A stretch of 64,000 bases of DNA from Alishewanella aestuarii B11 (GTDB taxonomy: Bacteria > Pseudomonadota > Gammaproteobacteria > Enterobacterales > Alteromonadaceae), in the NCBI RefSeq assembly GCF_000280055.1, contig NZ_ALAB01000002.1, positions 248,001 to 312,000 on the forward strand, given 5' to 3'. Position numbers and translations under genes: made by a program. A model generated the notes under the pieces. That model was given only the letters and a program-made list of their open reading frames with translations. It had not been told where the DNA came from and ran no database searches. Numbering within the stretch: position 1 is the first letter of the stretch; every line of letters begins with the position of its first letter. Shown here in pieces: positions 55,313 to 63,827 of the stretch.

Positions 55313-55352
55313 CGAACAAGGTTCGGGGTCAGATACCGAAGGTTACCGAAGG
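55313..55352 (-). repeat. GGGGTCAG repeat between DUF1445 and recG
   Basis: CGAAC-aag-GTTCG forms a short hairpin, and GTTCGGGGTCAGATACCGAA then GGTTACCGAAGGTT follows. Here the repeat words appear in the opposite orientation to the island copies. The segment occupies all of the space between the DUF1445 ribosome site and the recG stop. Confidence 0.8.
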
Positions 55353-57437
55353 TTAGGCGTGGCCGTAAATTTCTTTGTTGGCGAGCCAGCGTTTAATTAG
55401 TTGCAGGCTGGCCGGCCGGTGTTGTTGCCACATTATTGCCGCCAGTTGCCGTGCTTGTGGCAGTAACTCTCTGTCGCGGGTTAGGTCAGCAATTTTAAAC
55501 TGCATTAAACCGGTTTGCCGGGTGCCGAGCAGCTCGCCGGGACCGCGAATTTCCAAATCGCGCTGTGCAATAACAAAGCCGTCGTTACTTTCGCGCAGCA
55601 CTGACAAGCGTGCCTGTGCCGTGCGCGACAGCGGTGCATGATATAACAGCACACAATGCGATACGGCGCTACCCCGGCCAACCCGGCCGCGCAGCTGATG
55701 CAGCTGCGCCAGGCCCAGCCGCTCAGGGTTTTCGATAATCATCAGGCTGGCGTTGGGCACATCGACACCCACCTCAATCACGGTAGTGGCGACCAATAAA
55801 TCCAGTTCACCACTGCTAAAGCTTTGCATAATTTGCTGCTTTTCAGCGCTTTTTAAGCGGCCATGCACCAGGCCAATTTTTAGCTCTGGCAGCGCTTGCT
55901 GTAGCATTGTTGCGGTATCTTCCGCGGCCTGGCATTGCAGCGCTTCCGACTCTTCAATTAAGGTGCAAACCCAGTATGCCTGGCGTTGTTGTTCGGTTAC
56001 CACCTGCTTGACCCGCGCAATCACTTCATCGCGGCGGCTATCCGGAATGGCGACGGTAGTCACCGGCGTACGGCCCGGTGGTAGTTCATCAATTATCGAG
56101 GTATCCAGATCGGCATAAGCCGTCATCGCCAGGGTGCGAGGAATTGGCGTTGCCGTCATCACCAACTGATGCGGATAATGGCCGGCGATGCCGCCTTTTT
56201 CACGCAGTGCCAGGCGCTGATGTACGCCAAAGCGGTGCTGCTCATCGATAATCACCAGCGCCAGTTGTTTAAATTCGACCTGTTGCTGAAACAGCGCATG
56301 GGTACCCAGCACCATTTGGGCACTGCCATCGCCGATCGCAGCCAGACTCTGCTCACGCGCCTTACCTTTGCTTTTACCGCCCAACCAGGCTAACTGAATA
56401 CCGAGCGGTGCAAACCAGCGCTGAAAATTTAATGCATGCTGTTCAGCCAGCAGCTCGGTGGGTGCCATTAACGCTACCTGATAGCCATTGCCAATAGCCG
56501 TTAATGCCGCCAGCGCCGCAACCAACGTTTTACCGGAACCAACATCGCCCTGTACCAAGCGCAGCATCGGCAGCGGTTTGGCGAGATCCCCCTGAATCTC
56601 TGCCACCACCCGCTGCTGGGCGCCGGTGGGCTGAAACGGCAGTTGGTTTAAAAAGTCGTTGAGTAGTTTTGCCGGTGCGGGCAATGCTACCGCCTGCTGT
56701 TGCTGACCCTGACTACGTAGCTGATACATACTCAGCTGCTGCGCAATCAGCTCTTCTAAAATCAGCCGCTGCTGCGCCGGGTGCTTGCCTGCTTCTAACA
56801 GCGTAAGCTGTGCATCCGGCGGCGGGCGGTGAATATAATGCAGTGCCTCGGCCAGCGACCAGGGTTGGCGCATCAGCTCGGCCGGTAAATATTCGGTTGG
56901 TGCATATTGCTTCAGGTAAGTCAGGGCGGCATCCGTGAGATTGCGCCAGGTGGCTTGTTTTAAGCCTTCGGTGGTCGGGTAAATTGGCGTCAGGGTTTCG
57001 GCGACTTGCAGCTCCAAGGCCTCATCCTGTAATACTTTGTATTCCGGATGCAGCATTTCCAAACCGCGCGGGCCGCGCTTGACCTCGCCAAAGCAACGTA
57101 AGCGGCTGCCTTTTACCACGGCATTTTTTTGTGCCGCCGAAAAATGAAAAAACCGCAGCGTCATGCTGCCGCTGCCATCTTTCACGGTAACCAGCCAGCT
57201 GCGTCTTTTACCAAAATGCACCTCGCTGCTTTGTACCTCGCCCTGCACTGTGGCGTGCAACAGCGGCATTAAGTCGGCAATCGGATACAGTCGGGTACGA
57301 TCTTCGTAACGCAGCGGCAGGTGAAATAAGATGTCCTGAATGCTAAAAATCGCCAGTTTCGCCAGGCGTTCAGCAACCTTGCTGCCAACGCCCTTAATGG
57401 CTGAAATGGCGATATTATCAAGACGGGTCTGGCTCAA
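55353..57437 (-). CDS. recG: ATP-dependent DNA helicase RecG
   Basis: RecG (694 residues) remodels stalled forks and Holliday junctions. It has an N-terminal wedge domain with an OB fold (about 65-150), the Walker A GDVGSGKTLVA, the box IIDEQHRFGVHQR and the C-terminal motifs ATTVIEVGVDVPNA and QLHQLRGRVGRG. It is the last gene of the gmk-rpoZ-spoT-ridA-recG run, 23 bp after ridA. Confidence 0.97.
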   Translation of the reverse strand: MSQTRLDNIAISAIKGVGSKVAERLAKLAIFSIQDILFHLPLRYEDRTRLYPIADLMPLLHATVQGEVQSSEVHFGKRRSWLVTVKDGSGSMTLRFFHFSAAQKNAVVKGSRLRCFGEVKRGPRGLEMLHPEYKVLQDEALELQVAETLTPIYPTTEGLKQATWRNLTDAALTYLKQYAPTEYLPAELMRQPWSLAEALHYIHRPPPDAQLTLLEAGKHPAQQRLILEELIAQQLSMYQLRSQGQQQQAVALPAPAKLLNDFLNQLPFQPTGAQQRVVAEIQGDLAKPLPMLRLVQGDVGSGKTLVAALAALTAIGNGYQVALMAPTELLAEQHALNFQRWFAPLGIQLAWLGGKSKGKAREQSLAAIGDGSAQMVLGTHALFQQQVEFKQLALVIIDEQHRFGVHQRLALREKGGIAGHYPHQLVMTATPIPRTLAMTAYADLDTSIIDELPPGRTPVTTVAIPDSRRDEVIARVKQVVTEQQRQAYWVCTLIEESEALQCQAAEDTATMLQQALPELKIGLVHGRLKSAEKQQIMQSFSSGELDLLVATTVIEVGVDVPNASLMIIENPERLGLAQLHQLRGRVGRGSAVSHCVLLYHAPLSRTAQARLSVLRESNDGFVIAQRDLEIRGPGELLGTRQTGLMQFKIADLTRDRELLPQARQLAAIMWQQHRPASLQLIKRWLANKEIYGHA

Positions 57438-57460
57438 AACCGGGCCTAAGTAGGTAGAGG

Positions 57461-57853
57461 CTAGTAGGTAGACGGCACTTCCATCACGCCGTCGATTTCA
57501 ATTTGCGCACCGCGTGGCAAAGCGCTAACTTGTACCGCCGCCCGCGCCGGATATGGTTCCTGGTAGTACTGGCTCATAATCTGGTTAACTGTCGCAAACT
57601 GGCTTAAGTCAGTTAAAAAGATATTTACCTTCACCATATTATTCAGAGTGCCGCCGGCAGCTTCACACACCGCGCTTAAGTTTTTAAACACCTGATGGGT
57701 TTGCTCGGTAAAATCTTCTGACACCATTTGCATCGTAGCTGGCACTAATGGGATCTGGCCGGACAAATACACGGTAGTGCCAATTTTTACCGCCTGGCTG
57801 TAGGTGCCGATGGCCGCTGGCGCGGCATCAGTACGGATAATCACTTTTGACAT
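57461..57853 (-). CDS. ridA: Reactive imine deaminase RidA
   Basis: RidA (130 residues) hydrolyses toxic 2-aminoacrylate and related imines made by PLP enzymes. The family motifs are [44 protein letters not shown] and [20 protein letters not shown], with the active-site arginine in PARAAVQV. In E. coli the tRNA methylase trmH holds this place between spoT and recG. The ATG is 6 bp after the spoT stop. Confidence 0.96.
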   Translation of the reverse strand: MSKVIIRTDAAPAAIGTYSQAVKIGTTVYLSGQIPLVPATMQMVSEDFTEQTHQVFKNLSAVCEAAGGTLNNMVKVNIFLTDLSQFATVNQIMSQYYQEPYPARAAVQVSALPRGAQIEIDGVMEVPSTY

Positions 57854-57859
57854 GAACGC

Positions 57860-59977
57860 TTATTTCCTTCTGTAAACTTTTTGCACATCGGGCATCACGC
57901 GGATTTTGCGCATCACATTGGCCAGATGTACCCGATCTTTTACCGAGAGGGTGATTTTTATCACATATTCGCCGGTATCGCGATCTTCAGTCGATAAATC
58001 CTGAATATTGGAGTCCTGAGTGGCGATCATCGTGGTCAGTTTTGCCAGCACGCCTTGTTTATTCAGAATAAACACCCGGATATCACACAGGAACTGTTTC
58101 TCCGTCGTATTATCCCAACGTACCGGGAAGAACCTTGCCGGTTCACGTTCCCAGCCTTTGATATTACGGCACTCAGCGCGGTGCACGTTAAGACCTTTGC
58201 CCGGTGTGGCATTGGCGACGATAGGATCGCCGGGTATCGGCCGGCAACACTTGGCAAAGGTGACCAACATACCTTCGGAGCCGACGATAAAGGTATTGCC
58301 TTTGGGGGTAGCCGGCGCCTTACTTTGCGGCTCATCGCTATCAAACTCACCCAATAAGCGGCGGGCAATGGCGATCGGTAATTGGTTACCGAGGCCGATT
58401 TCGCTATATAGTGCATCCAGTGTTGGTTGTTGTAAGTTGGTAAGGACCTGCTCAATCCGCTCCTGGCTAATCTCTTCCAGTTTCACTGTACCCAAAGCGG
58501 ACGTCAGTAAGCGTTTACCCAGGCTAACAGCTTCGTTTTGCTGTTGTTTTTTAAGGTAATTGCGGATACCTAAAATAGCGCGGCTGGTGACCACATAGTT
58601 TAACCAGTTGGCATTAGGCTTACCGCCGGGGCTGGTAATAATTTCGACCGTTTGCCCGGTTTCCAGTGGTTTGCTTAGCGAGTAAGGCCGGCGGTCGACC
58701 TTAGCGCCAACACATTTATTACCGATATCGGTATGTACCGCATAAGCAAAATCGACTGCGGTGGCGCCAATGGGCAGCTCGACGATGCGGCCTTTCGGCG
58801 TGAAGACATAGAGTTCGTCCGGATACAGCTCGGATTTCACATTTTCGACAAATTCCTGGCTGTTACCGGCGCTTTGCTGTAATTCCAGCAAGCTTTGCAT
58901 CCAGCGCTGGGCGCGGATTTGGGCGGTAGACTCACGCACTTCGCCGTTGACCTTATACATCCAGTGCGCGGCAATACCTTTGTCGGCCATTTCATCCATT
59001 TCGCGGGTGCGCATCTGAATTTCTACCGGAATACCGTGCGGACCAATCAACGAAGTATGTAGCGACTGATAGCCGTTTTGCTTTGGAATAGCGATATAGT
59101 CTTTAAAGCGGCTTTCAATCGGTTTAAACAGGTTGTGCATTACCCCCAGGGTGCGGTAGCAGTTATCGATACTGTCGACCACGACCCGAAACGCATAGAT
59201 ATCCATTACATCATTGAACATCAGCTCTTTGTTTTTCATTTTGCGGTAGATGCTGTACAGATGTTTTTCGCGGCCACTGACCTCAGCCGGAATACCCGTT
59301 TGTTGAATGCGGTTGCGGATATCCTGCTGCACTTTTTCCAGCAATTCACGGCGGTTACCGCGCGCCTGTTTAACCGCTGAGCTAAGAGCACGGTAACGCA
59401 TTGGGTATAGCGCCTGAAAACCCCAGTCTTCCAGCTCATTTTTGATGTTATGAATACCCAGGCGGTTGGCGATCGGCGCGTATAGTTCTAAGGTTTCTTT
59501 GGCAATACGGCGGCGTTTTTCTGGTTTTAACGCCCCTAGGGTGCGCATATTGTGGGTGCGATCGGCCAGTTTAATCAGAATAACCCGGATATCCTGGGTC
59601 ATCGCCATAAACATTTTTTGCAGGTTGGTGGTTTCAAACTCTTTGATATCTTTAAATTTTACTTTATCGAGTTTGCTAACACCCTGTACCAGCTCGGCTA
59701 CGGTGGCGCCGAATAAGCGGGTAAGATCTTCTTTAGTAACCGGGGTGTCTTCAATCACATCATGTAGTAGGGCGGCCATCAGTGTTTCGTGGTCGAGTTT
59801 CATCTCGGCCAGAATACTGGTGACCGCTACCGGGTGGGTAATGTAGGGCTCACCGCTAGAGCGAAACTGCGGTGCATGTGCATCTCTGGCAACCACATAG
59901 GCCTGTTGTACCAGATTAACCTGCTCCGGGGGCAGATACGCACTTATCTGATTTTTCAGACCTTCAAACAGATACAC
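57860..59977 (-). CDS. spoT: Bifunctional (p)ppGpp synthase/hydrolase SpoT
   Basis: SpoT (705 residues from the GTG at 59977, preceded by TTTGGAGA; E. coli SpoT is 702) controls the alarmone ppGpp. Domains in order: HD hydrolase (HDVIEDTPVTKEDL), synthetase (YQSLHTSLIGPHG), TGS (VFTPKGRIVELPIGATAVDFAY), a zinc-finger/helical part and a C-terminal ACT domain. The hydrolase motif is intact. A longer frame beginning at 60001 does not match the family start, VYLFEGLK. Confidence 0.96.
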   Translation of the reverse strand: MYLFEGLKNQISAYLPPEQVNLVQQAYVVARDAHAPQFRSSGEPYITHPVAVTSILAEMKLDHETLMAALLHDVIEDTPVTKEDLTRLFGATVAELVQGVSKLDKVKFKDIKEFETTNLQKMFMAMTQDIRVILIKLADRTHNMRTLGALKPEKRRRIAKETLELYAPIANRLGIHNIKNELEDWGFQALYPMRYRALSSAVKQARGNRRELLEKVQQDIRNRIQQTGIPAEVSGREKHLYSIYRKMKNKELMFNDVMDIYAFRVVVDSIDNCYRTLGVMHNLFKPIESRFKDYIAIPKQNGYQSLHTSLIGPHGIPVEIQMRTREMDEMADKGIAAHWMYKVNGEVRESTAQIRAQRWMQSLLELQQSAGNSQEFVENVKSELYPDELYVFTPKGRIVELPIGATAVDFAYAVHTDIGNKCVGAKVDRRPYSLSKPLETGQTVEIITSPGGKPNANWLNYVVTSRAILGIRNYLKKQQQNEAVSLGKRLLTSALGTVKLEEISQERIEQVLTNLQQPTLDALYSEIGLGNQLPIAIARRLLGEFDSDEPQSKAPATPKGNTFIVGSEGMLVTFAKCCRPIPGDPIVANATPGKGLNVHRAECRNIKGWEREPARFFPVRWDNTTEKQFLCDIRVFILNKQGVLAKLTTMIATQDSNIQDLSTEDRDTGEYVIKITLSVKDRVHLANVMRKIRVMPDVQKVYRRK

Positions 59978-60056
59978 GGGATCTCCAAACGAACACAGCA
60001 TAGTTGATAGATAATATGCTGTTTAAGCTTAGAATATACGTGTAAATTTGGCGAAT

Positions 60057-60080
60057 GCCAACGGCAGAAAGGCCGTTGGC
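60057..60080 (-). terminator. Strong hairpin between rpoZ and spoT
   Basis: GCCAACGGC (60057-60065) pairs perfectly with GCCGTTGGC (60072-60080), 20 bp past the rpoZ stop. No T-run follows on the minus strand, so it may lower spoT transcription or stabilise the rpoZ message and not act as a full terminator. Confidence 0.45.
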
Positions 60081-60101
60081 AGCAATTTGGCAGGCTTTTT
60101 T

Positions 60102-60377
60102 TTACTGATCTGAGCCGATAATGGCAGCAACGGCAGCCATTTCAGAGGCTTCTTGCTGTAACTGATCGCGGCGCTCCTGTTGGTCCAGGATGCTCTGAGT
60201 AATAAAGCCTTTTTCAATTTCGCGCAGTGCAACCACAGTTGGTTTGTCGTTTTCACGGTCAACCATGGGTTCTTTGCCTTCCACTGACAGCTGACGAGCA
60301 CGGCGTGCTGCAACCAGAATTAAGTCAAAACGGTTACCAATTTTATCTACAGCATCTTCAACGGTTACGCGAGCCAT
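60102..60377 (-). CDS. rpoZ: RNA polymerase omega subunit
   Basis: RpoZ (91 residues) is the small assembly subunit of RNA polymerase. It starts [21 protein letters not shown] and has [14 protein letters not shown] and [15 protein letters not shown], which are typical. It lies between gmk and spoT, as in E. coli. Confidence 0.97.
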   Translation of the reverse strand: MARVTVEDAVDKIGNRFDLILVAARRARQLSVEGKEPMVDRENDKPTVVALREIEKGFITQSILDQQERRDQLQQEASEMAAVAAIIGSDQ

Positions 60378-60435
60378 TCAGCACTCCGGAATAATTCAGT
60401 GTTAATACAGGTATTACAAGACCGCATAGTGTACG

Positions 60436-61068
60436 CTATTTTGCTGCTTTCGCCAACAGTTGTTCCAGCAAAGCCTGCTGCCGGTGAGCCTGGCTACTAA
60501 AGCGGTTACGCTGCGCCAGTACGATGCGCTCCAGCTCATTGTAAGCTTGCTCTAACTGGTCATTAATAATCAGATAGTCATATTCGAAGGCATGCGACAT
60601 TTCGCTTTGGGCCTGGGCCATACGTTTGGCGATGACGTCGGCGCTATCAGTAGCGCGATGGGTCAGCCGCTGCTGCAACGCGTCGAGACTGGGCGGCAAA
60701 ATAAAGATACCAATAGTACCGGCCACCTTGGCGCGGATTTGTTGTGCGCCCTGCCAGTCAATATCAAGAAACACATCGATACCCTGACTGAGTAACTTGC
60801 GAATAGCCTGTGCTGAGGTGCCATAGTAGTTACCGAATACCTCGGCACTTTCTAAAAATTCGCCGTTGGCGATACGCTGCTGAAAATCGGGAATAGTGGT
60901 GAAGTGATAATGCACGCCATCCTGCTCGCCTGCTCGTGGCGCACGGGTGGTATGCGACACACTTAAGCGCATATCGCTGTAACGCTTTAGCAGCGCCTGG
61001 ATCAGCGTCGATTTGCCGGCGCCACTGGGCGCCGAAATAATAAACAGGTTGCCGCTTAATTGCTGCAT
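60436..61068 (-). CDS. gmk: Guanylate kinase
   Basis: Gmk (210 residues from the ATG at 61068) makes GDP from GMP. The P-loop FIISAPSGAGKSTLI is near the start, followed by VSHTTRAPRAGEQDGVHYHF and VFLDIDWQGAQQI. A perfect palindrome, GTGATCGATCAC (61072-61083), lies just before this ATG; an in-frame GTG at 61083 falls in it. Neither start has a clear ribosome site. Confidence 0.96.
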   Translation of the reverse strand: MQQLSGNLFIISAPSGAGKSTLIQALLKRYSDMRLSVSHTTRAPRAGEQDGVHYHFTTIPDFQQRIANGEFLESAEVFGNYYGTSAQAIRKLLSQGIDVFLDIDWQGAQQIRAKVAGTIGIFILPPSLDALQQRLTHRATDSADVIAKRMAQAQSEMSHAFEYDYLIINDQLEQAYNELERIVLAQRNRFSSQAHRQQALLEQLLAKAAK

Positions 61069-61157
61069 GCTGTGATCGATCACGGGGAATACCTTAGCTA
61101 AATAGGAATAGGCTAAGTTTACTGTGGCCAGCTTGCCGGTGCAAACTGGCGCGTCAG

Positions 61158-61643
61158 TTAAGATTTTTTCGCTTTGGCTTTAATTGACAAGGTAAGGGTA
61201 AAACTCGCCATCACGTCGTCACCATTTTTTTCCGGGCAGGTTACGATTACCGACACCGGGCGATTGACCCGCTCGCCGGTCGCGATAGACTCATCCAGCA
61301 TCTGGTCAATCACATCGCCATCATGGCTAATAAAATGCACCCGACCTTCCGGACGTTTTAAAAATTTACCTTCCACATCTTTAAAAGCAAAGTTAGCGTT
61401 TACACCCCGCGCCTTGGCTTTGGTAAATACCAAAAAAGCACCCGCCAGATCGGCACCAATAGCAAGGGCACCAAAATAGATACTGCCCAGATGGTTTTTG
61501 GTGCGCCATTTATGCGGCATCGTCACTTCAACGGTTTTGTCATCCATGCGGATAATTTTGGGCGAGCAAAAGCCAATCAGCGGAATATAGCGCCAGGCAA
61601 ACAGCTTTAAAAACCAATTCGCTTTACGTAACGATACCGCCAT
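61158..61643 (-). CDS. DUF4442 hotdog-fold protein
   Basis: The 161-residue protein is a DUF4442 member, related to hotdog-fold acyl-CoA thioesterases: WRTKNHLGSIYFGALAIGADLAGAF in the middle and ANFAFKDVEGKFLKRPEGRV later. The thioesterase role and substrate are not established. The ATG at 61643 is preferred to the one two codons upstream on length alone; the difference is trivial. It is a single gene upstream of gmk. Confidence 0.8.
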   Translation of the reverse strand: MAVSLRKANWFLKLFAWRYIPLIGFCSPKIIRMDDKTVEVTMPHKWRTKNHLGSIYFGALAIGADLAGAFLVFTKAKARGVNANFAFKDVEGKFLKRPEGRVHFISHDGDVIDQMLDESIATGERVNRPVSVIVTCPEKNGDDVMASFTLTLSIKAKAKKS

Positions 61644-61783
61644 AACCACTCCATTTTTCCGAAAATGCTGCTAGTAAAGTGCTAGCTTAGCACTGGTCAG
61701 ACCAAGAGGCTAGTATTGGTTTTAGAGTTGTCTGTGCTACTGTTTTTCACAGATAGCCCTTTATAGCTGAGGCTAAGCTGATA

Positions 61784-62074
61784 TCAAACCCACTTTCTTT
61801 CAGCTGAGGAGGAATTCGCTGCTGTCGTCAGCTCTTTCGATGTTAGCTTAATTCCCAAGCCGTTTAACACAGAGAAAACTGCGGCTAAAGTGCAATTGGC
61901 GTTGCCGTTTTCAATACGTGATAAGGTGTTAATGCCGACCCCACATAGCGCCGCACAGTCGGCTAATTTAATACCGAGTTCTGTCCGCTTTGCTTTAATC
62001 AGTTGCCCTAATATTTCGGCATTTTCGATAAATACTGAATTCGGCATGTTTGAAGCTGTGACTTTCTTTGCCAT
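61784..62074 (-). CDS. XRE-family (HipB-like) transcriptional regulator
   Basis: The 96-residue protein has a Cro/C1-type helix-turn-helix (about residues 25-80: LGQLIKAKRTELGIKLADCAALCGVGINTLSRIENG). It resembles HipB-like regulators, but no HipA kinase gene is present on either side. An ISAs1-family element is inserted 59 bp upstream of its ATG, with two palindromic operators on the far side. No clear ribosome site is seen. It may now be transcribed poorly or from an IS promoter. Confidence 0.82.
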   Translation of the reverse strand: MAKKVTASNMPNSVFIENAEILGQLIKAKRTELGIKLADCAALCGVGINTLSRIENGNANCTLAAVFSVLNGLGIKLTSKELTTAANSSSAERKWV

Positions 62075-62133
62075 GATGTTGGCTCTGCTTTAGCTATTAA
62101 TCCACAATTGATGATGATAAAGAGGGGGAGAGA

Positions 62134-63377
62134 CAGGGCAAGATCACGAACATTTAACGCGCACTTTAACATAACTGATTGACCGCGATCTTCCGTTGTG
62201 ATCAGATACTGGCTTTTACGCGGAGCCAGTTTATGAACATCGATATTTTTGCAGAGCACTTTTCAGAATTAGAAGACCCAAGGCAAGCATCTAAGGTCGT
62301 TTACCCCTTGTTTGACGTGGTATTTTTAACGCTGTGTGCCGTTATCGCAGGCTGTGAGGGCTGGGAAGATATTGAAGATTTCGGTGAAAACCGCTTTGAC
62401 TGGTTGCAAGAACATGGTTTTTTCAAACTGGGCTTGCCGGTACACGACACTATCGCACGGGTGATGTCATTGCTGGACAGCGAAGCTTTACAGCGTTGCT
62501 TTGCCAGTTGGATGCAGGCTTGTACAGAGCTTACTGATGGTCAGGTGGTAGCGATTGACGGCAAAACGTTGCGCAGCTCTTACAACCGCGAAGACCGCTG
62601 CTCTTCTATTCATATGGTTAGCGCTTTTGCCAGTGCCAATGGCGTGGTAATGGGCCAGGTTAAAACGGACGAGAAGAGCAACGAAATTACGGCGATACCT
62701 CAGCTACTTAACTTGCTGGAGCTTAAAGGATGCTTGGTCAGTTTGGATGCCATGGGATGCCAGAAAGAGATAGCGCAGCAGATAGTAGATAAAGAAGCCG
62801 ACTACCTGTTGACGGTTAAAGGCAACCAAGGACAGCTGCATGATGCCGTAAAACAAGCCTTTGCGGGTAAAGCGCACAAAGATACTGCCGCGCAGTCACT
62901 AGAAAAGAACCGTGGGCGCTTGGAGTACCGTGAATTCCAGGTATGTGATGCCAGTGAATTACCGGAAAAACTCAAAGCTGCGTGGCCAGGGCTGACAACC
63001 CTTGGCATGGCAACGACTTACCGGGTGGAAAAGCACAAGCGAGCCGTATTAGAACAGCGTTATTTTATCAGCTCAGCCGTTCTTAGTGCCGAGCGGCTAG
63101 CCAGCGCAGTTCGCGAGCATTGGAGTATCGAAAACCAGTTACACTGGGTGCTGGATGTAAGCTTAGGTGAGGATGCTTGCCAGATATATCGTGGTAATGC
63201 AGCGACTAATCTTGCCACGATGCGACACTTTGGTTTGAATATGTTACGCGCTGAGAAGCGAAAAATGAGTATCAGAAGAAAGCAGCGTCAGGCATTGATG
63301 AATGAGGCTTATTTGGATGCGGTGCTTGAAGCTGGAATGAGTATGGTTATTAAATGACCACTCGTAATCTCACCCTG
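62134..63377 (+). mobile_element. ISAs1-family insertion sequence, complete
   Basis: The ends are imperfect inverted repeats: CAGGGCAAGATCACGA at the left and CAGGGTGAGATTACGA read inward from the right (13 of 16). Both ends are flanked by the same 10-bp word, GGGGGAGAGA (62124-62133 and 63378-63387), a perfect target-site duplication of the size expected for the family. The element is 1244 bp with one transposase gene, so it is intact and probably a recent arrival. Confidence 0.92.
62233..63357 (+). CDS. ISAs1-family DDE transposase
   Basis: The transposase (374 residues from the ATG at 62233 behind CGGAG) has the N-terminal DDE_Tnp_1-associated region (FSELEDPRQASKVVYPLFDV) and a DDE catalytic domain with AIDGKTLRSSYN, SLDAMGCQKEIA and REHWSIENQLHWVLDV. 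The frame is uninterrupted, and it ends 20 bp from the right inverted repeat. A longer in-frame start at 62179 lacks a ribosome site. Confidence 0.94.
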   Translation: MNIDIFAEHFSELEDPRQASKVVYPLFDVVFLTLCAVIAGCEGWEDIEDFGENRFDWLQEHGFFKLGLPVHDTIARVMSLLDSEALQRCFASWMQACTELTDGQVVAIDGKTLRSSYNREDRCSSIHMVSAFASANGVVMGQVKTDEKSNEITAIPQLLNLLELKGCLVSLDAMGCQKEIAQQIVDKEADYLLTVKGNQGQLHDAVKQAFAGKAHKDTAAQSLEKNRGRLEYREFQVCDASELPEKLKAAWPGLTTLGMATTYRVEKHKRAVLEQRYFISSAVLSAERLASAVREHWSIENQLHWVLDVSLGEDACQIYRGNAATNLATMRHFGLNMLRAEKRKMSIRRKQRQALMNEAYLDAVLEAGMSMVIK

Positions 63378-63395
63378 GGGGGAGAGAAATTTCAA

Positions 63396-63423
63396 ATATA
63401 ATCACTGATAACGGTGATTATAT
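63396..63423 (-). promoter_or_regulatory. Palindromic operator 1 with overlapping -10 box
   Basis: ATATAATCAC (63396-63405) and GTGATTATAT (63414-63423) are a perfect 10-bp inverted repeat around an 8-nt spacer. On the minus strand a perfect TATAAT lies in the right arm, pointing toward the XRE gene beyond the IS. HipB operators also have two half-sites split by 8 nt. Confidence 0.65.
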
Positions 63424-63445
63424 GCGGTTAATGAAAGATTTTTTA

Positions 63446-63473
63446 AATTAATAACCGGTAGTGGTGATTAATT
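63446..63473 (-). promoter_or_regulatory. Palindromic operator 2
   Basis: AATTAATAAC (63446-63455) and GTGATTAATT (63464-63473) are inverted with one mismatch around an 8-nt spacer. The half-site TAATCAC and the spacing match operator 1, and the two centres are exactly 50 bp apart. Confidence 0.65.
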
Positions 63474-63490
63474 GCTGAGTTGTATTAGAT

Positions 63491-63529
63491 AAAAGCCCTG
63501 TATTTGCAGGTAAATAGCAGGGCTTTTTA
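63491..63529 (+). terminator. Bidirectional intrinsic terminator
   Basis: AAAAGCCCTG (63491-63500) pairs with CAGGGCTTTT across a loop of about 17 nt and is followed by a T-run on the plus strand; the A-run at its left makes it work on the minus strand too. No gene upstream within the window obviously needs it. Confidence 0.7.
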
Positions 63530-63827
63530 TTCGATCATTGAAGAGTGGAAAAGTTATTCAATATTTGGATCTACTTATAGATTGTAAGTTTATTTTTTAA
63601 ATCAGTGGTTTGAGTTTGAAGTTGTTGGTGTTTTTGCTATTTTACCCGCCACTTTACCCACCGTTTTTATTATGCTTCAGTTGTCACTTCAATAACAGGA
63701 AACATCTATAGCCACTATAGATATGCTAATGCGTTGTTTACGAAGTGCCTAGCAAAGTGTCGTATTTTTGCTTGGGGGTTTGTCGTATTTTTGCTAAGCT
63801 TAGGCAATGTTATGCCGGAGGTGCCTT
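63530..63827 (+). promoter_or_regulatory. AT-rich region with candidate control sites for the last gene
   Basis: No gene is seen. A perfect palindrome ATCTATAG-cca-CTATAGAT lies at 63704-63722. The 15-bp word TGTCGTATTTTTGCT occurs at 63759-63773 and again at 63781-63795, 22 bp apart, about two helical turns, ending 32 bp before the start of the next gene. These look like binding sites, possibly for that gene's own product. Confidence 0.5.
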
